DNA of 64,000 nt from Amycolatopsis coloradensis. GTDB lineage: Bacteria > Actinomycetota > Actinomycetes > Mycobacteriales > Pseudonocardiaceae. A program made the translations under genes and the position numbers. Within the stretch, counting starts at the first letter, position 1; each line of letters opens with the position of its first letter. Shown here piece after piece: positions 8,862 to 17,945 of this stretch. Where the stretch lies: contig NZ_MQUQ01000005.1 in NCBI RefSeq assembly GCF_001953865.1, forward strand, positions 771,256 to 835,255, in the 5' to 3' direction. Under the pieces are notes generated by a model, which was not told the DNA's origin, made no database searches, and saw only the letters and a program-made list of their open reading frames with translations.

Positions 8862-9356
8862 ATGTCGCAGAGAACGACGAAGCTGGGCATGGCTCTGGCG
8901 ATCGTGCTTCTGGTCGCCGGGGGCTGCGGTGTGGGGACCGTGCCCGCCGAGCGGGTCACGCCGCAAAGCGGTTCGGTGTCGACGTCGGCGCCGTCGACCA
9001 GCAGCTGGGCGGCGCCCACCACGACCACGGCCACGCCGCCGACCACGACGACTCCGACACCGACGCCTCAGCAGTTCGTGCCGACGACCACGGCCGCGGT
9101 CGAGATGTCGAAGCAGGCCGAGCCGCCGCCGTCGAAGGCACGTCCCAAGACGACGCCCACGGCGAAGGCGCCGAGTCTGGCGGAGTGCGGAAGCGACTAC
9201 TACCGCAACACCGACGGTGTCTGTGTCCACCGGCCGGCGACCGGAGCCGGCGCCGCCGACGGCGCGACCGCCCTCTGCAAGGACGGTTCCTATAGCTACA
9301 GCCAGAATCGCCGCGGCACTTGTTCAGGTCACGGCGGGGTGCGCACCTGGTTGTGA
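8862..9356 (+). CDS. Secreted Thr/Pro-rich lipoprotein with DUF3761-like C-terminus
   Basis: 164 aa. The N-terminus has basic residues, a hydrophobic core and a lipobox-like LVAGGC with Cys22, so it is likely a lipoprotein anchored on the outer face of the membrane. Residues about 38-105 form a low-complexity Thr/Pro/Ala linker. The C-terminal 55 residues hold a compact four-cysteine module (ECGSDYYRNTDGVCVH, then LCKDGSYSYS and GTCSGHGGVRTWL) that matches the small DUF3761 fold in which CSxHGGV is conserved. Function is unknown. It stands alone between the pseudogene and the MFS gene. Confidence 0.82.
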   Translation: MSQRTTKLGMALAIVLLVAGGCGVGTVPAERVTPQSGSVSTSAPSTSSWAAPTTTTATPPTTTTPTPTPQQFVPTTTAAVEMSKQAEPPPSKARPKTTPTAKAPSLAECGSDYYRNTDGVCVHRPATGAGAADGATALCKDGSYSYSQNRRGTCSGHGGVRTWL

Positions 9357-9419
9357 TCCTGTCGGTGAACCGTTCACCAGGAAGGGTGGTGCTGGGTAAG
9401 GTCGGATCATGGGGCGCAC

Positions 9420-10841
9420 ATGGTGAAACCGGTCGACCGGGCACCGTCGCCCCGGGTCTTCGTCGTCGTACTCGCCACCTGCGGTCTGGTGGCCTCGTTC
9501 ATGCAGACGCTCGTCGTCCCGCTGATCCCGGCGTTTCCCCGGCTGCTCAGCACGAGCCCGTCCGACGCGTCGTGGGTGGTGACGGCGACGCTGATCGCCG
9601 GGGCCGTGGTGATGCCGGTGAGCGGCAGGCTCGGCGACCTCTACGGCAAGCGCCGGTTGCTGCTGATCAGCCTGGGCTTCCTGGTCGCCGGTTCGGTGGT
9701 GTCCGCGCTGACCAGTTCGCTCGCGCTGATGGTCGTCGGCCGCGGGTTGCAAGGCTGCGCGATGGGCGCGATCCCGTTGGGGATCAGCATCATGCGCGAC
9801 GAACTCGCGCCTGAACGCGTCGGCTCGGCGATTTCGGTGATGAGTTCGACGCTGGGGGTCGGCGGTGCCATCGGGCTTCCCGTGTCGGCGCTGGTCGCGC
9901 AGAACGCCGACTGGCATGTCCTCTTCTGGGCGTCGGCGGGGCTCGGGCTCGTATGCGGATTGCTGATCCTGTTCGTGGTGCCGGAGTCGCCGGTGAAAAC
10001 ACCCGCGCCGTTCGACTACCTCGGCGCGGTGGGGCTGACGGTCGGCCTGGTCTGCCTGCTGCTCCCGATCGTCAAAGGCGGCGAATGGGGCTGGGGCAGC
10101 GGCCGCACCCTCGGCTTCGCCGGGACCGCGGTGGTAATCCTGCTGATCTGGGGCTTCTACCAGCTTCGGCGCCGCGATCCGCTCGTGGACCTGCGGGTCT
10201 CCGCGCGGCGTCCGGTGCTGTTCACCAACCTGGCGTCGATCATGATCGGGTTCGCGCTGTACTCGCTGGCGCTGTCGTTCCCGCAGTTGCTGCAAGCACC
10301 CGCCTCGACCGGCTACGGCCTCGGCCTGATGATGGTGCAGGCCGGACTCTGCCTGGCACCGAACGGGGTGGTCATGTTCATGCTGTCGCCGGTTTCGGCC
10401 CGGCTCATCGAGCGCTACGGACCGCGCACGACACTGATGGTCGGCGCCACCACCATCGCGGCAGGCTATGTCTTCGCGACCTTGTTGATGGACAACGCCT
10501 TCGAGCTGATCACGGCCTCGATCATCATCGGTGGGGGCGTCGGCATCGCCTACGCGGCGATGCCCGCGCTGATCATGGGCTCGGTCCCGGTCACCGAAAC
10601 CGCGTCCGCGAACGGGCTGAACTCGCTGATGCGGTCCGTCGGCACGTCGACGTCCAGCGCGGTGATGGCGACCATGCTCGCGTCGCTGGCGATCACCGTC
10701 GGTGGGGTTTCGGTCCCCTCCGCCGAGGGCTTCCGGATGAGTTTCGCGGTCGCCGCCGGTGCGGCGCTCCTGGGGCTCGCCTTGACCGCCTTCGTCCCGA
10801 AGCAACGCCAGCCCGAACCTCTGGTCGCCTCGGCCCACTAG
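9420..10841 (+). CDS. MFS transporter, drug:H+ antiporter (DHA2-like, 14 TM)
   Basis: 473 aa, with hydrophobic segments spread over the whole length consistent with 14 helices. The loop motif SGRLGDLYGKRRLL between helices 2 and 3 is the major-facilitator signature, and VVGRGLQGCAMGAIPLG matches the EmrB/QacA group. It is predicted to export small hydrophobic compounds using the proton gradient. The nearest possible start is the GTG at 9420. No regulator adjoins it, and it ends 5 bases before a long terminator hairpin. Confidence 0.9.
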   Translation: MVKPVDRAPSPRVFVVVLATCGLVASFMQTLVVPLIPAFPRLLSTSPSDASWVVTATLIAGAVVMPVSGRLGDLYGKRRLLLISLGFLVAGSVVSALTSSLALMVVGRGLQGCAMGAIPLGISIMRDELAPERVGSAISVMSSTLGVGGAIGLPVSALVAQNADWHVLFWASAGLGLVCGLLILFVVPESPVKTPAPFDYLGAVGLTVGLVCLLLPIVKGGEWGWGSGRTLGFAGTAVVILLIWGFYQLRRRDPLVDLRVSARRPVLFTNLASIMIGFALYSLALSFPQLLQAPASTGYGLGLMMVQAGLCLAPNGVVMFMLSPVSARLIERYGPRTTLMVGATTIAAGYVFATLLMDNAFELITASIIIGGGVGIAYAAMPALIMGSVPVTETASANGLNSLMRSVGTSTSSAVMATMLASLAITVGGVSVPSAEGFRMSFAVAAGAALLGLALTAFVPKQRQPEPLVASAH

Positions 10842-10846
10842 CCCGC

Positions 10847-10902
10847 GTGACAGGAAGGCCCCTTCATCGCGAAATTCGCGATGAAGGGGCCTTTCCCGTC
10901 AC
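10847..10902. terminator. Long bidirectional terminator hairpin (family A)
   Basis: Arms of about 27 nt pair around the centre near 10874, with one bulge and one mismatch. The core GGCCCCTTCATCGCGAA is matched by TTCGCGATGAAGGGGCC. It fills the gap between the convergent MFS and ThDP-enzyme genes. It shares the AAGGGGCCTTTC core with the hairpin at 2328-2370. Confidence 0.8.
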
Positions 10903-10906
10903 GCAC

Positions 10907-12469
10907 TCAGAACAGCGTCGGCACGATCGCGTCGATCAGGTGTGGTCCCGGCTCGGCCAGCGCGCGCTGGAACTGCTCGGCGAGTTCCTCCGCGGTCGTC
11001 GCCCGCGTCGCGGGAACGCCCATGCCCTCGGCGATCTTGACGAAGTCCAGGTCCGGCCGCGAGAGGTCGAGCAGCTCGTTCGCCTTGGGGCCGTCCGCGT
11101 CCGCGCCGACACGCTGCAACTCCAGCCGCAGGATGGCGTACGCACGGTTGTTCAGCAGGACCGTGGTGACGTCGAGATTCTCCCGCGCCTGCGTCCACAG
11201 CGCCGAAATGGTGTACAGCGCGCTGCCGTCGGACTGAAGGTTGATCACCGGCCGGTCCGGGGCGGCGACGGCCGCGCCGGTCGCGACGGGCATGCCGTAG
11301 CCGATCGCGCCGCCGGTCAGGGTCAGCACGTCGTGCCGTGGCGCTCCCGCGGTCGCGGCGGGCAGCAGCAGACCGGAGGTGTTGGCCTCGTCCGCGATGA
11401 TCGCGCGCTCGGGCAGCAGCGCGCCGATCACCTCGACCCAGTTCTGTGGCGTCAGCGGCCCGGACGGCAGCGCGGGCCGCGCGGCCTCCTGCAACACCGG
11501 CTCCGTCTCCGCGGCGACCAGATCCGCGACGTCGTTCAGGGCACGCGGCACGTCCTGCCCGACTTCGGCCAGCACATGGACCTGCGCGCCTTCGGGAACC
11601 AGGTTGCTCGCCTTGCCGGGGTAAGCGAAGAACGACACAGGCGCCTTCGTCCCGGCGACGATCACGTGCTTGATCCCGTCGAGCTGGTATGCGACCTGCT
11701 CGGCAAGGTAACCCAGCCGCTCGATCGTCGGCAGGCCCGCACCGCGCTCGAGCCGCGCGGGGAACGTCTCGACGAACGTCTTCACCCCGGTCGCGGCGCC
11801 GATCCGGCTGGTCGCGCGCAACCCGGCTTCGCGACAGCCGCTGCCGCCGACGAGCAGCGCGACAGGTTCGCCGCTTGCCAGCACCTCGGCGATGTTCTTC
11901 ACCGTCGTCGCGTCGACGGCCTGCGGGATCCGCGGCGGAATGGGTGCGCAGGTCTCGCCGCCCTCGCCCCAGGACGCGTCGGCGGGAAGGATCAGGGTCG
12001 CGATCTGCCCGGGTGCGTCCTGCGACGCCGCGACCGCCGCGGCGGCGTCGGCACCGACGTCCTTCGTGTGCTCGGAGCGGCGGACCCAGCCTTCGAGGGA
12101 ACCGGCGACGGCTTCGATGTCCGATTCGAGCGGGGCGTCGTACCGCTTGTGGTAGGTCGCGTGATCGCCGATCACGTTGACGATCGGGGTGTGCGCGCGG
12201 CGCGCGTTGTGCAGGTTCGCCAGCCCGTTCCCGAGACCGGGGCCGAGGTGCAGCAGCGTGGCCGCCGGCTTGTCGGCGATACGCGCGTACCCGTCCGCGG
12301 CGCCGGTGACGACGCCTTCGAACAAGCCGAGCACGCCGCGCATCTCGGGCACGGTGTCGAGCGCCGCCACGAAGTGCATCTCCGAGGTGCCCGGATTCGA
12401 GAAGCACACGTCGACGCCACTGTCGACCAGCGTGCGGATCAGGGACTGGGCGCCGTTCATCTCACTCAC
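10907..12469 (-). CDS. ThDP-dependent enzyme, acetolactate synthase / benzoylformate decarboxylase-like
   Basis: 520 aa, three ThDP-enzyme domains. The Pyr domain (1-170) has FSNPGTSEMHFV and the catalytic Glu51 in GLFEGVVTGAADGY. The central domain lies at about 185-320. The PP domain has the diphosphate/Mg motif SDGSALYT...NNRAYAIL, with Ser replacing the first Gly of GDG. Such 'NPGTSEMHFV' proteins are usually called acetolactate synthase large subunits, but no small subunit is nearby, so a 2-ketoacid decarboxylase or carboligase role is as likely. The GTG start overlaps the upstream FAD-oxidase stop by 4 bp, giving a two-gene operon that may oxidise a 2-hydroxyacid and then decarboxylate the ketoacid. 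Confidence 0.82.
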   Translation of the reverse strand: MSEMNGAQSLIRTLVDSGVDVCFSNPGTSEMHFVAALDTVPEMRGVLGLFEGVVTGAADGYARIADKPAATLLHLGPGLGNGLANLHNARRAHTPIVNVIGDHATYHKRYDAPLESDIEAVAGSLEGWVRRSEHTKDVGADAAAAVAASQDAPGQIATLILPADASWGEGGETCAPIPPRIPQAVDATTVKNIAEVLASGEPVALLVGGSGCREAGLRATSRIGAATGVKTFVETFPARLERGAGLPTIERLGYLAEQVAYQLDGIKHVIVAGTKAPVSFFAYPGKASNLVPEGAQVHVLAEVGQDVPRALNDVADLVAAETEPVLQEAARPALPSGPLTPQNWVEVIGALLPERAIIADEANTSGLLLPAATAGAPRHDVLTLTGGAIGYGMPVATGAAVAAPDRPVINLQSDGSALYTISALWTQARENLDVTTVLLNNRAYAILRLELQRVGADADGPKANELLDLSRPDLDFVKIAEGMGVPATRATTAEELAEQFQRALAEPGPHLIDAIVPTLF

Positions 12470-13854
12470 TTTTCAAGCCTCTCAGCGAAAAGAACGCCAG
12501 GGTTGAGGATCCCGGCGGGGTCGAAGCTCTCCTTGATCCGGCGCATCAGCGCGATCTTCGCCGGGTCCTCCAAGTCGAGGAAGTAGCCGGACTTGGCCTT
12601 CCCGAGGCCGTGCTCGCCGGAGATCGCGCCGCCGAGTTCCATGCCGAGCGCGAAGATGTCGGCCAGCAGCTTCTTCCGCTTCTCCTGGTCCTTGCAGAAG
12701 ATGGCGAGGTGGACGTTGCCATCACCGGCGTGCCCGCAGCCGAGTGCGCCCGACTCGCGGGACAGCGCCATTTCCCTGGACCTGCGCAGGAATTCCGGCA
12801 TCGCGGACCTGGGGACCACCACATCGATGATGTCGTCGGCCCCGACCGACTTGGCCGTCCAGAACGCCTTCTCGCGGGCCTCGATGAGCTTGCGCGCCGA
12901 ACTGCCGTCGAGCACGTACACATCTATCGCGCCGACGTCGCCCAGTAGACCGCCGAGCTCTTCGATGTCGGCGTGCAGCCGGTTGTTGTCGCGGTTTTCC
13001 AGCGCCACCACCAGATACGCCTGCGCGGTGTCGCGGATCTTGTCCGGGACGCCGAGACTGAGCTTCTCGTTGTAGCTGATCGCCGCGAGCGTCAGGTTGT
13101 CGATGTATTCGAGGATATGCGGTGCCAGCCCGCTGGAGATGATCTTCGGGACGACGGTCATCACCTCGTCGAAGGTCTCGAACGGGGCGAGCACGGTGGC
13201 GCCGTGCGGCAGGCGCGGATACAGCTTCACGATGACTTCGGTCGCGATCGCGAGGGTGCCTTCGGAGCCGATGATCAGCTGGGTCAGGTCGTAGCCGGTC
13301 GACACCTTCGAGGTCTTGCCGCCGGTGCGGATGATCTCGCCGGTCGGCAGCACCGCCTGAAGGCCCACGACGTTGTGCCGCGTGACGCCGTACTTGACCG
13401 CGCGCATGCCGCCCGCGTTCGTCCCGACGTTGCCGCCGACACTCGCGCTCAGTTCACCGGGGTAGACCGTATAGCCGAGTCCGGCTTCGGCGGTCTTTTC
13501 GTCCAATTCGGACAGTGTGGCGCCGGGCTGGACGACGGCGACGTGGTTTACGGTGTCGATCTCCAGTACCGCGTTCATTCGCTCGAACGAGATCACCAGG
13601 CTGTCTTCGCGTGGTTGCGCACCGCCCGAGAGCCCGGTGCCCGATCCTCTCGCGGTCACCGGCACGCCGTGTTCGCCCGCTGCCTTGAGCAGCTCCGCGA
13701 CCTCCTCGGCGCTTCCGGGTTTCGCCAGGTAGGCGGGCTGGTGCGGCGTGGCAGTCAATGCCTCGTCGTGTGCGTAGTCCTCGGGGATCGCCTCGCCTGA
13801 AAGCAGATTCGTTTCCCCGACGATCTCGGCGAACCGTGCCGCAACATCGCCCAT
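12466..13854 (-). CDS. FAD-linked 2-hydroxyacid oxidase (GlcD / D-lactate dehydrogenase type)
   Basis: 462 aa from the ATG at 13854, which has AGGAAGG 7 bases upstream; a longer start at 13923 lacks this. The PCMH-type FAD-binding domain (about 40-215) contains VPVTARGSGTGLSGGAQP and ELSASVGGNVGTNAGGMRAV. The C-terminal FAD-oxidase domain ends with CGHAGDGNVHLAIF and SGEHGLGKAKSGYF, the conserved substrate and His region of the GlcD/DLD family. It oxidises a D-2-hydroxyacid (glycolate, D-lactate, D-mandelate or similar) to the 2-ketoacid. Directly coupled downstream is the ThDP enzyme, which could consume that ketoacid. Confidence 0.9.
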   Translation of the reverse strand: MGDVAARFAEIVGETNLLSGEAIPEDYAHDEALTATPHQPAYLAKPGSAEEVAELLKAAGEHGVPVTARGSGTGLSGGAQPREDSLVISFERMNAVLEIDTVNHVAVVQPGATLSELDEKTAEAGLGYTVYPGELSASVGGNVGTNAGGMRAVKYGVTRHNVVGLQAVLPTGEIIRTGGKTSKVSTGYDLTQLIIGSEGTLAIATEVIVKLYPRLPHGATVLAPFETFDEVMTVVPKIISSGLAPHILEYIDNLTLAAISYNEKLSLGVPDKIRDTAQAYLVVALENRDNNRLHADIEELGGLLGDVGAIDVYVLDGSSARKLIEAREKAFWTAKSVGADDIIDVVVPRSAMPEFLRRSREMALSRESGALGCGHAGDGNVHLAIFCKDQEKRKKLLADIFALGMELGGAISGEHGLGKAKSGYFLDLEDPAKIALMRRIKESFDPAGILNPGVLFAERLEK

Positions 13855-14024
13855 CGACAGCCCTTCCTCGCGCGTCTTTGCCTGGTTACCGAAGCGTAGT
13901 ACGTCATGGGCGGCGATGGCCATGAATCATTTTCATGTTTGCTGGTCACAACCTCGCGACAACCGCACTCGGTTACCCATGTCGCAGCGGGTCACGGCGG
14001 CCCGCCGGAAGGGGTGGACGCTCG

Positions 14025-14825
14025 ATGGGACCAACGATGAGACGGATCGCGACGCTGGGGGCGGCGCTCGCGGTCACGTTCGGACTCACGGCACCGGTGG
14101 CCGAAGGCGGGGAAGCGGGCTGCACGGCGCCCGTGGTGAACGTCAGTGGCGTCAGCCAGGCCGAGGGAACCAGCACCGGGTACACCACCCTCCTCTTCAC
14201 CGTTTCCGTCGCCGACGGCGGTTGCGCGCCGCAGGGCTCGGTCGAGTACCGGACGATCGAAGGCAACGGCTCGCCGATCGATCCGGCGTTCACCGCCAAC
14301 GAAGGCGTCGACTACCTGCCGAGCGCCGGCACGCTGACCTGGTCCGGGAGTGCGGACGCGCGGACCGTCGCGGTCAAGGTCCGCGCCGACGCCCTCGTCG
14401 AGAACGACGAGATGTTCTCCCTCCGCCTTCACGGCGAGAAGGGCGTGCGGATCGGCCACAGCGTCGGAGTCGCTTGGGTGGCTGACGACGACTCGGCCAA
14501 GACCGCGCCGCTTGCCACCACCCAGGAAGGTGAGATCTGCTGGTCGATCCCGCCCCATTTCGCGCCGGGATCGACCTGCAAGGTGCCCATCGTGCTCTCC
14601 CGGCCGTGGACAGGACCGCTCACGATCCGCTATCGCACCGAGGGCTCCGGTCACGTGCCGGTGAAGGACGGTGTCGTCACCTTCCAGCGCGGTGAGACCA
14701 GGGGATACGCCGAATTCACGTACCTGCCCGGTCAAGCGGGAAAGGCGCGGGTCGAGTTCTTCGAGCCGTCGCAGGGCAGGCTCGTGTACGCGACCTCGAC
14801 CGTGGTGATCAGCCCCGCCCGGTGA
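14025..14825 (+). CDS. Secreted Calx-beta domain protein
   Basis: About 266 aa from ATG 14025 (another ATG at 14037), with GGAAGGGG upstream. A signal peptide spans roughly residues 5-27 (MRRIATLGAALAVTFGLT). The mature protein begins with a Calx-beta-like domain: VNVSGVSQAEGTS opens it, NEGVDYLPSAGTLTW and ENDEMFSLRLHG follow, and VAWVADDD closes it. The second half (about 165-266) is another beta-rich region beginning near EICWSIPPHFAPGSTC. Calx-beta domains bind calcium and act in extracellular adhesion. The last 17 bp overlap the 3' end of the convergent SARP gene, so there is no room for a separate terminator. Confidence 0.82.
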   Translation: MGPTMRRIATLGAALAVTFGLTAPVAEGGEAGCTAPVVNVSGVSQAEGTSTGYTTLLFTVSVADGGCAPQGSVEYRTIEGNGSPIDPAFTANEGVDYLPSAGTLTWSGSADARTVAVKVRADALVENDEMFSLRLHGEKGVRIGHSVGVAWVADDDSAKTAPLATTQEGEICWSIPPHFAPGSTCKVPIVLSRPWTGPLTIRYRTEGSGHVPVKDGVVTFQRGETRGYAEFTYLPGQAGKARVEFFEPSQGRLVYATSTVVISPAR

Positions 14826-17796
14826 CGAGGTCGGCGTCGGCCGTCGCGTTCGCCCGCCGGTACAGCTCGATCGCTCGAGCCCAGTGGGTGGCCGCGGCGG
14901 CCGTGTCGCCGCATCGCGCCTCCAAATCGCCGAGGTCACGGTGCAGGTGAGCCTCCTCGTACGGATCCGGGACGCCCGCCCGGACGGCGAGGCCGCGCTC
15001 AAGGTTTTCCCTCGCCGCCACGAGGTCGCCGAGCCCCAGGTGGGCGCGGCCGAGCCGGTCGAGCGCGGCGGCTTCGCTGTGCCGATTCCCGACGTCCCGG
15101 CTGATCGACAGCGCCTGGTCGAAGTCGTCCCGCGCGGCAAGGAAGTCGCGGCGGGAAAGGTGGACCTGACCGGCGTGCAGCAGTGATTCCCACTCCTGCC
15201 ACCGGTCGCCGATCGCGCGGGACGCGGCCAGTGCCTTTCCGAGATGTTCCAGCGCGACGTCGTGATCGCCGAGTTCTTCGTAGGCCTCGCCGAGCGTGTC
15301 CAGGGTGGCGGCCTCCAGCCGGGCGTTGCCGAGTTCGCGGAACGTCTCCAGCGCGGCCGTCAGCGGGGTGAGCCCGTCCATCGGCTGACCGCGCCGGATG
15401 CAGGCGTGGCCGAGATTGCGCTGGGACAGCGCGCGCCCGAGCCGGTTGCCCGCCGCGGTGCACCGTTCCACCGCGAGCTGGTAGGCGGTGATCGCCTCGT
15501 CGAACCGGCGCAACGCGGCATAGGCGTTCGCGGTGTTGTTGTAGATATGCCCTTCGCCTTCGAGATCCCCCGCCGCGCGGGCGGCCTTCAACGCGCGGGC
15601 GTTGGTTTCGAGCGCGTCGGTCAGCCTGCGGGTCATGAAGTAGGCCGCGCCCAGCGCGCGCAGCATTTCCGCCTCCGCCAAGGGATCATCGAGTTCCGCG
15701 GCCGCCGCGGCGCCTTCGCGGCAGAGTCCGATCCGCTCGTTCCAGCCGCCCGTGGTGTCGTAGAAACTGGTGAGCAGATAGGTGAGCTGCCAGGCGGCGG
15801 TGTTGCGGCCGTGTTCGCGCGCGAACCGCACCACGGGCAGCAGATTCGCGCGTTCGGCACCCAGGAACGCCAGTGCCGCACGCCTTTCCGCCGGGAACGG
15901 CCGCTCGGGCGCCGGGTGGCGCAACGCCGGGGTGACCAGATCGCGGTTCGGATCGATGATCCGGTTCGCCTCGGCGGCGACGTGCAGGTACCAATCGATC
16001 AGCCGGTCCGCCGCCTCGGCGCGGCTCGACGGCGTTTCGTCGGCGCGAGCGCACGCGACGGCGAATTCGCGGATCAGATCGTGGAAGCGGTAGCGGTCCG
16101 GGCCCGCCGGGGTGACCAGATGCGCGGCGGACAGCTCGGCGACCGCGGCCCGGCCCGCTTCGGTGGGCACCCCGCACAACGCGCTTCCGAGAGCCGAGCT
16201 GAACGACGTCCCCGGAGTCGACCCGGCCAGCCGGAACAGGTGCGCCGGAGCGTGCTGCAACGGCAGATAGGCGCTCGCGAGAACGGTTTCGACGGTCCGG
16301 GAATCTCCTTGTACCGCAAGGGTTTCCAGCCGTCCGACGCCGGTGAGTTCGCGGGTCAGGTCCGCGATCGGACGGCCGGGTTCACCGGTCAGGCGCGCGG
16401 CGGCGATCCGCAACGCCAGCGGCATCCCGTCGCACAGCCTGGCCAGCCGCGCGGCCTGTTCGGGTTCGCGGGCGACCCGATCGGCGCCCAGCACCCGGGT
16501 GAGCAGGGTCATCGACTCCGGATCGGCCAGCGCGTCGAGGGCGAGCACGCGGACGGCGTGCCTGCTGCCGAGCGCGGCCAGGGTCTGCCTGCTGGTCACG
16601 ATCAGCATCGCCTCCGCCGTCCCCGGGACGAGCGGCAGGATCTGGTCGACGCCGCCCGCGTTGTCGGCGACGATCACACAACGCCTGCCGTGCAGCAGCG
16701 AGCGGTAGAGCGCCGCGCGTTCGGGTGTCGCGTCGGGCAGCCGATCGTCGGGGAGGCCGAGCCCCCGCGACAGATGGGCGAGCGCGTCACCCGGCGAGAC
16801 CGCTTCTTGCGGGTCGTGGCCGGCGAGGTCGAGGAAGAGCTGCCCGTCGGGGAAGCGGTCCGCGATGTGGTGCGCCCACTGCACGGCGAGCGCGGATTTC
16901 CCCATCCCGGCGGCGCCGGAGATGACCACGACCGGCGGTTCGGGTTCGTCGAGCAGCCGGTCCAGCGACGCGAGTTCCTGCTGCCGTCCGGTGAAATGCC
17001 CGACACGGGCGGGAAGCTGGGCGGGCGCCGTTCCCCGCGCGGGCGCGTCGAGTTCGGGCGCCCGGCGCAGGATCGCCGTATGCAGTTCCACCAGCTCCGG
17101 GCCGGGGTCGGCACCGAACTCCTCGGCGAGGCCCCGGCGCACGGACTGGAAGGTTTCGAGTGCTTCGGCGTGCCTGCCACAGCGATGCAGGGCGAGCATG
17201 TGCAGTGCGGCGAGCCGTTCGCGATGGGGATGGCTCGCCCGCAGACGTGGCAGTTCCCGGACGACCTCGTCGTGGCCACCGAGCCGGAGTTCGGCGTCCC
17301 ACAGCTCTTCCCAGGCGGACAGCCACAGCTCCTGGAGGCGTTCGACCTCGCGTAGTCCCCAGCCGTCCAGTTCGGCGTCCGCGAAGGCTTCGCCGCGCCA
17401 GAGCCGCAACGCCTCGCGCAAGGCTGTCACCGCCTGGCCGGGATTGTTCCGTTTGGCGGCACGAAGTTCCTCTTCGAAACGGAGCGCGTCGACAGAGGAC
17501 GGCGCGACCGTCAAGACGTACCCGGGTTTGCGCGTCAGCAGGACCGGCGGGAACCCGCAGTCCTCCAGCGCCTGCCGAATCCTGGCGACGTGGCTGTGCA
17601 GGGTCTTCACCGCGGTTCGGGGCGGGTCCTCGCCCCAGAGGACGTCGACCAGCCGGGGGATCGGCACGATCGTGCCCGCGTGCAGTGCCAATACGCCGAG
17701 CACGGCTCGCTGGCGGGCGCCGTGGAACTCCGCCCGCCCGGTGGGACCGATCGCTTCGACCGGGCCCAGCACCCGCAATTCCCCTGGCCCGGGCAC
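14809..17796 (-). CDS. SARP/AfsR-like transcriptional activator with NB-ARC and TPR domains
   Basis: 995 aa from GTG 17796, which follows GGAGGGAG; upstream in-frame starts add a non-conserved leader. Residues about 5-95 are an OmpR-type winged helix (ALHAGTIVPIPRLVDVLWG), and about 100-245 the BTAD domain. An NB-ARC STAND ATPase follows, with P-loop GAAGMGKS at 294-301 and LFLDLAGHD. The C-terminal about 350 residues are TPR repeats. Proteins of this layout switch on antibiotic or morphogenesis genes after nucleotide-driven assembly. It is divergent from the secreted protein at 17946, sharing a 149-bp promoter region, and convergent with the Calx-beta gene. Its targets are unknown. Confidence 0.93.
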   Translation of the reverse strand: MPGPGELRVLGPVEAIGPTGRAEFHGARQRAVLGVLALHAGTIVPIPRLVDVLWGEDPPRTAVKTLHSHVARIRQALEDCGFPPVLLTRKPGYVLTVAPSSVDALRFEEELRAAKRNNPGQAVTALREALRLWRGEAFADAELDGWGLREVERLQELWLSAWEELWDAELRLGGHDEVVRELPRLRASHPHRERLAALHMLALHRCGRHAEALETFQSVRRGLAEEFGADPGPELVELHTAILRRAPELDAPARGTAPAQLPARVGHFTGRQQELASLDRLLDEPEPPVVVISGAAGMGKSALAVQWAHHIADRFPDGQLFLDLAGHDPQEAVSPGDALAHLSRGLGLPDDRLPDATPERAALYRSLLHGRRCVIVADNAGGVDQILPLVPGTAEAMLIVTSRQTLAALGSRHAVRVLALDALADPESMTLLTRVLGADRVAREPEQAARLARLCDGMPLALRIAAARLTGEPGRPIADLTRELTGVGRLETLAVQGDSRTVETVLASAYLPLQHAPAHLFRLAGSTPGTSFSSALGSALCGVPTEAGRAAVAELSAAHLVTPAGPDRYRFHDLIREFAVACARADETPSSRAEAADRLIDWYLHVAAEANRIIDPNRDLVTPALRHPAPERPFPAERRAALAFLGAERANLLPVVRFAREHGRNTAAWQLTYLLTSFYDTTGGWNERIGLCREGAAAAAELDDPLAEAEMLRALGAAYFMTRRLTDALETNARALKAARAAGDLEGEGHIYNNTANAYAALRRFDEAITAYQLAVERCTAAGNRLGRALSQRNLGHACIRRGQPMDGLTPLTAALETFRELGNARLEAATLDTLGEAYEELGDHDVALEHLGKALAASRAIGDRWQEWESLLHAGQVHLSRRDFLAARDDFDQALSISRDVGNRHSEAAALDRLGRAHLGLGDLVAARENLERGLAVRAGVPDPYEEAHLHRDLGDLEARCGDTAAAATHWARAIELYRRANATADADLVTGRG

Positions 17797-17945
17797 CCTG
17801 CTCCCTCCGGCATGTGACCTCGGTGAGCGTATCCGGGCGAAGACGCACCGAAATCGGCCAATTAGGGCACAAGATCCCGACAACCGCGCCACAACCGGCC
17901 TGTCCGACGGTCAGCAGGTCGAATGTTTCGCCCAAGGAGGGAAAC

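Noticed and set aside
9953..12586. 877-codon frame crossing the MFS gene, the terminator hairpin and the ThDP gene
   Set aside because: It runs through a terminator and antisense to a well-supported gene, with Arg-rich composition typical of a chance frame in high GC.
15244..17355. 703-codon frame opposite the SARP regulator
   Set aside because: It is a shadow of the GC-rich coding strand, with no recognisable domain; the SARP frame is fully supported.
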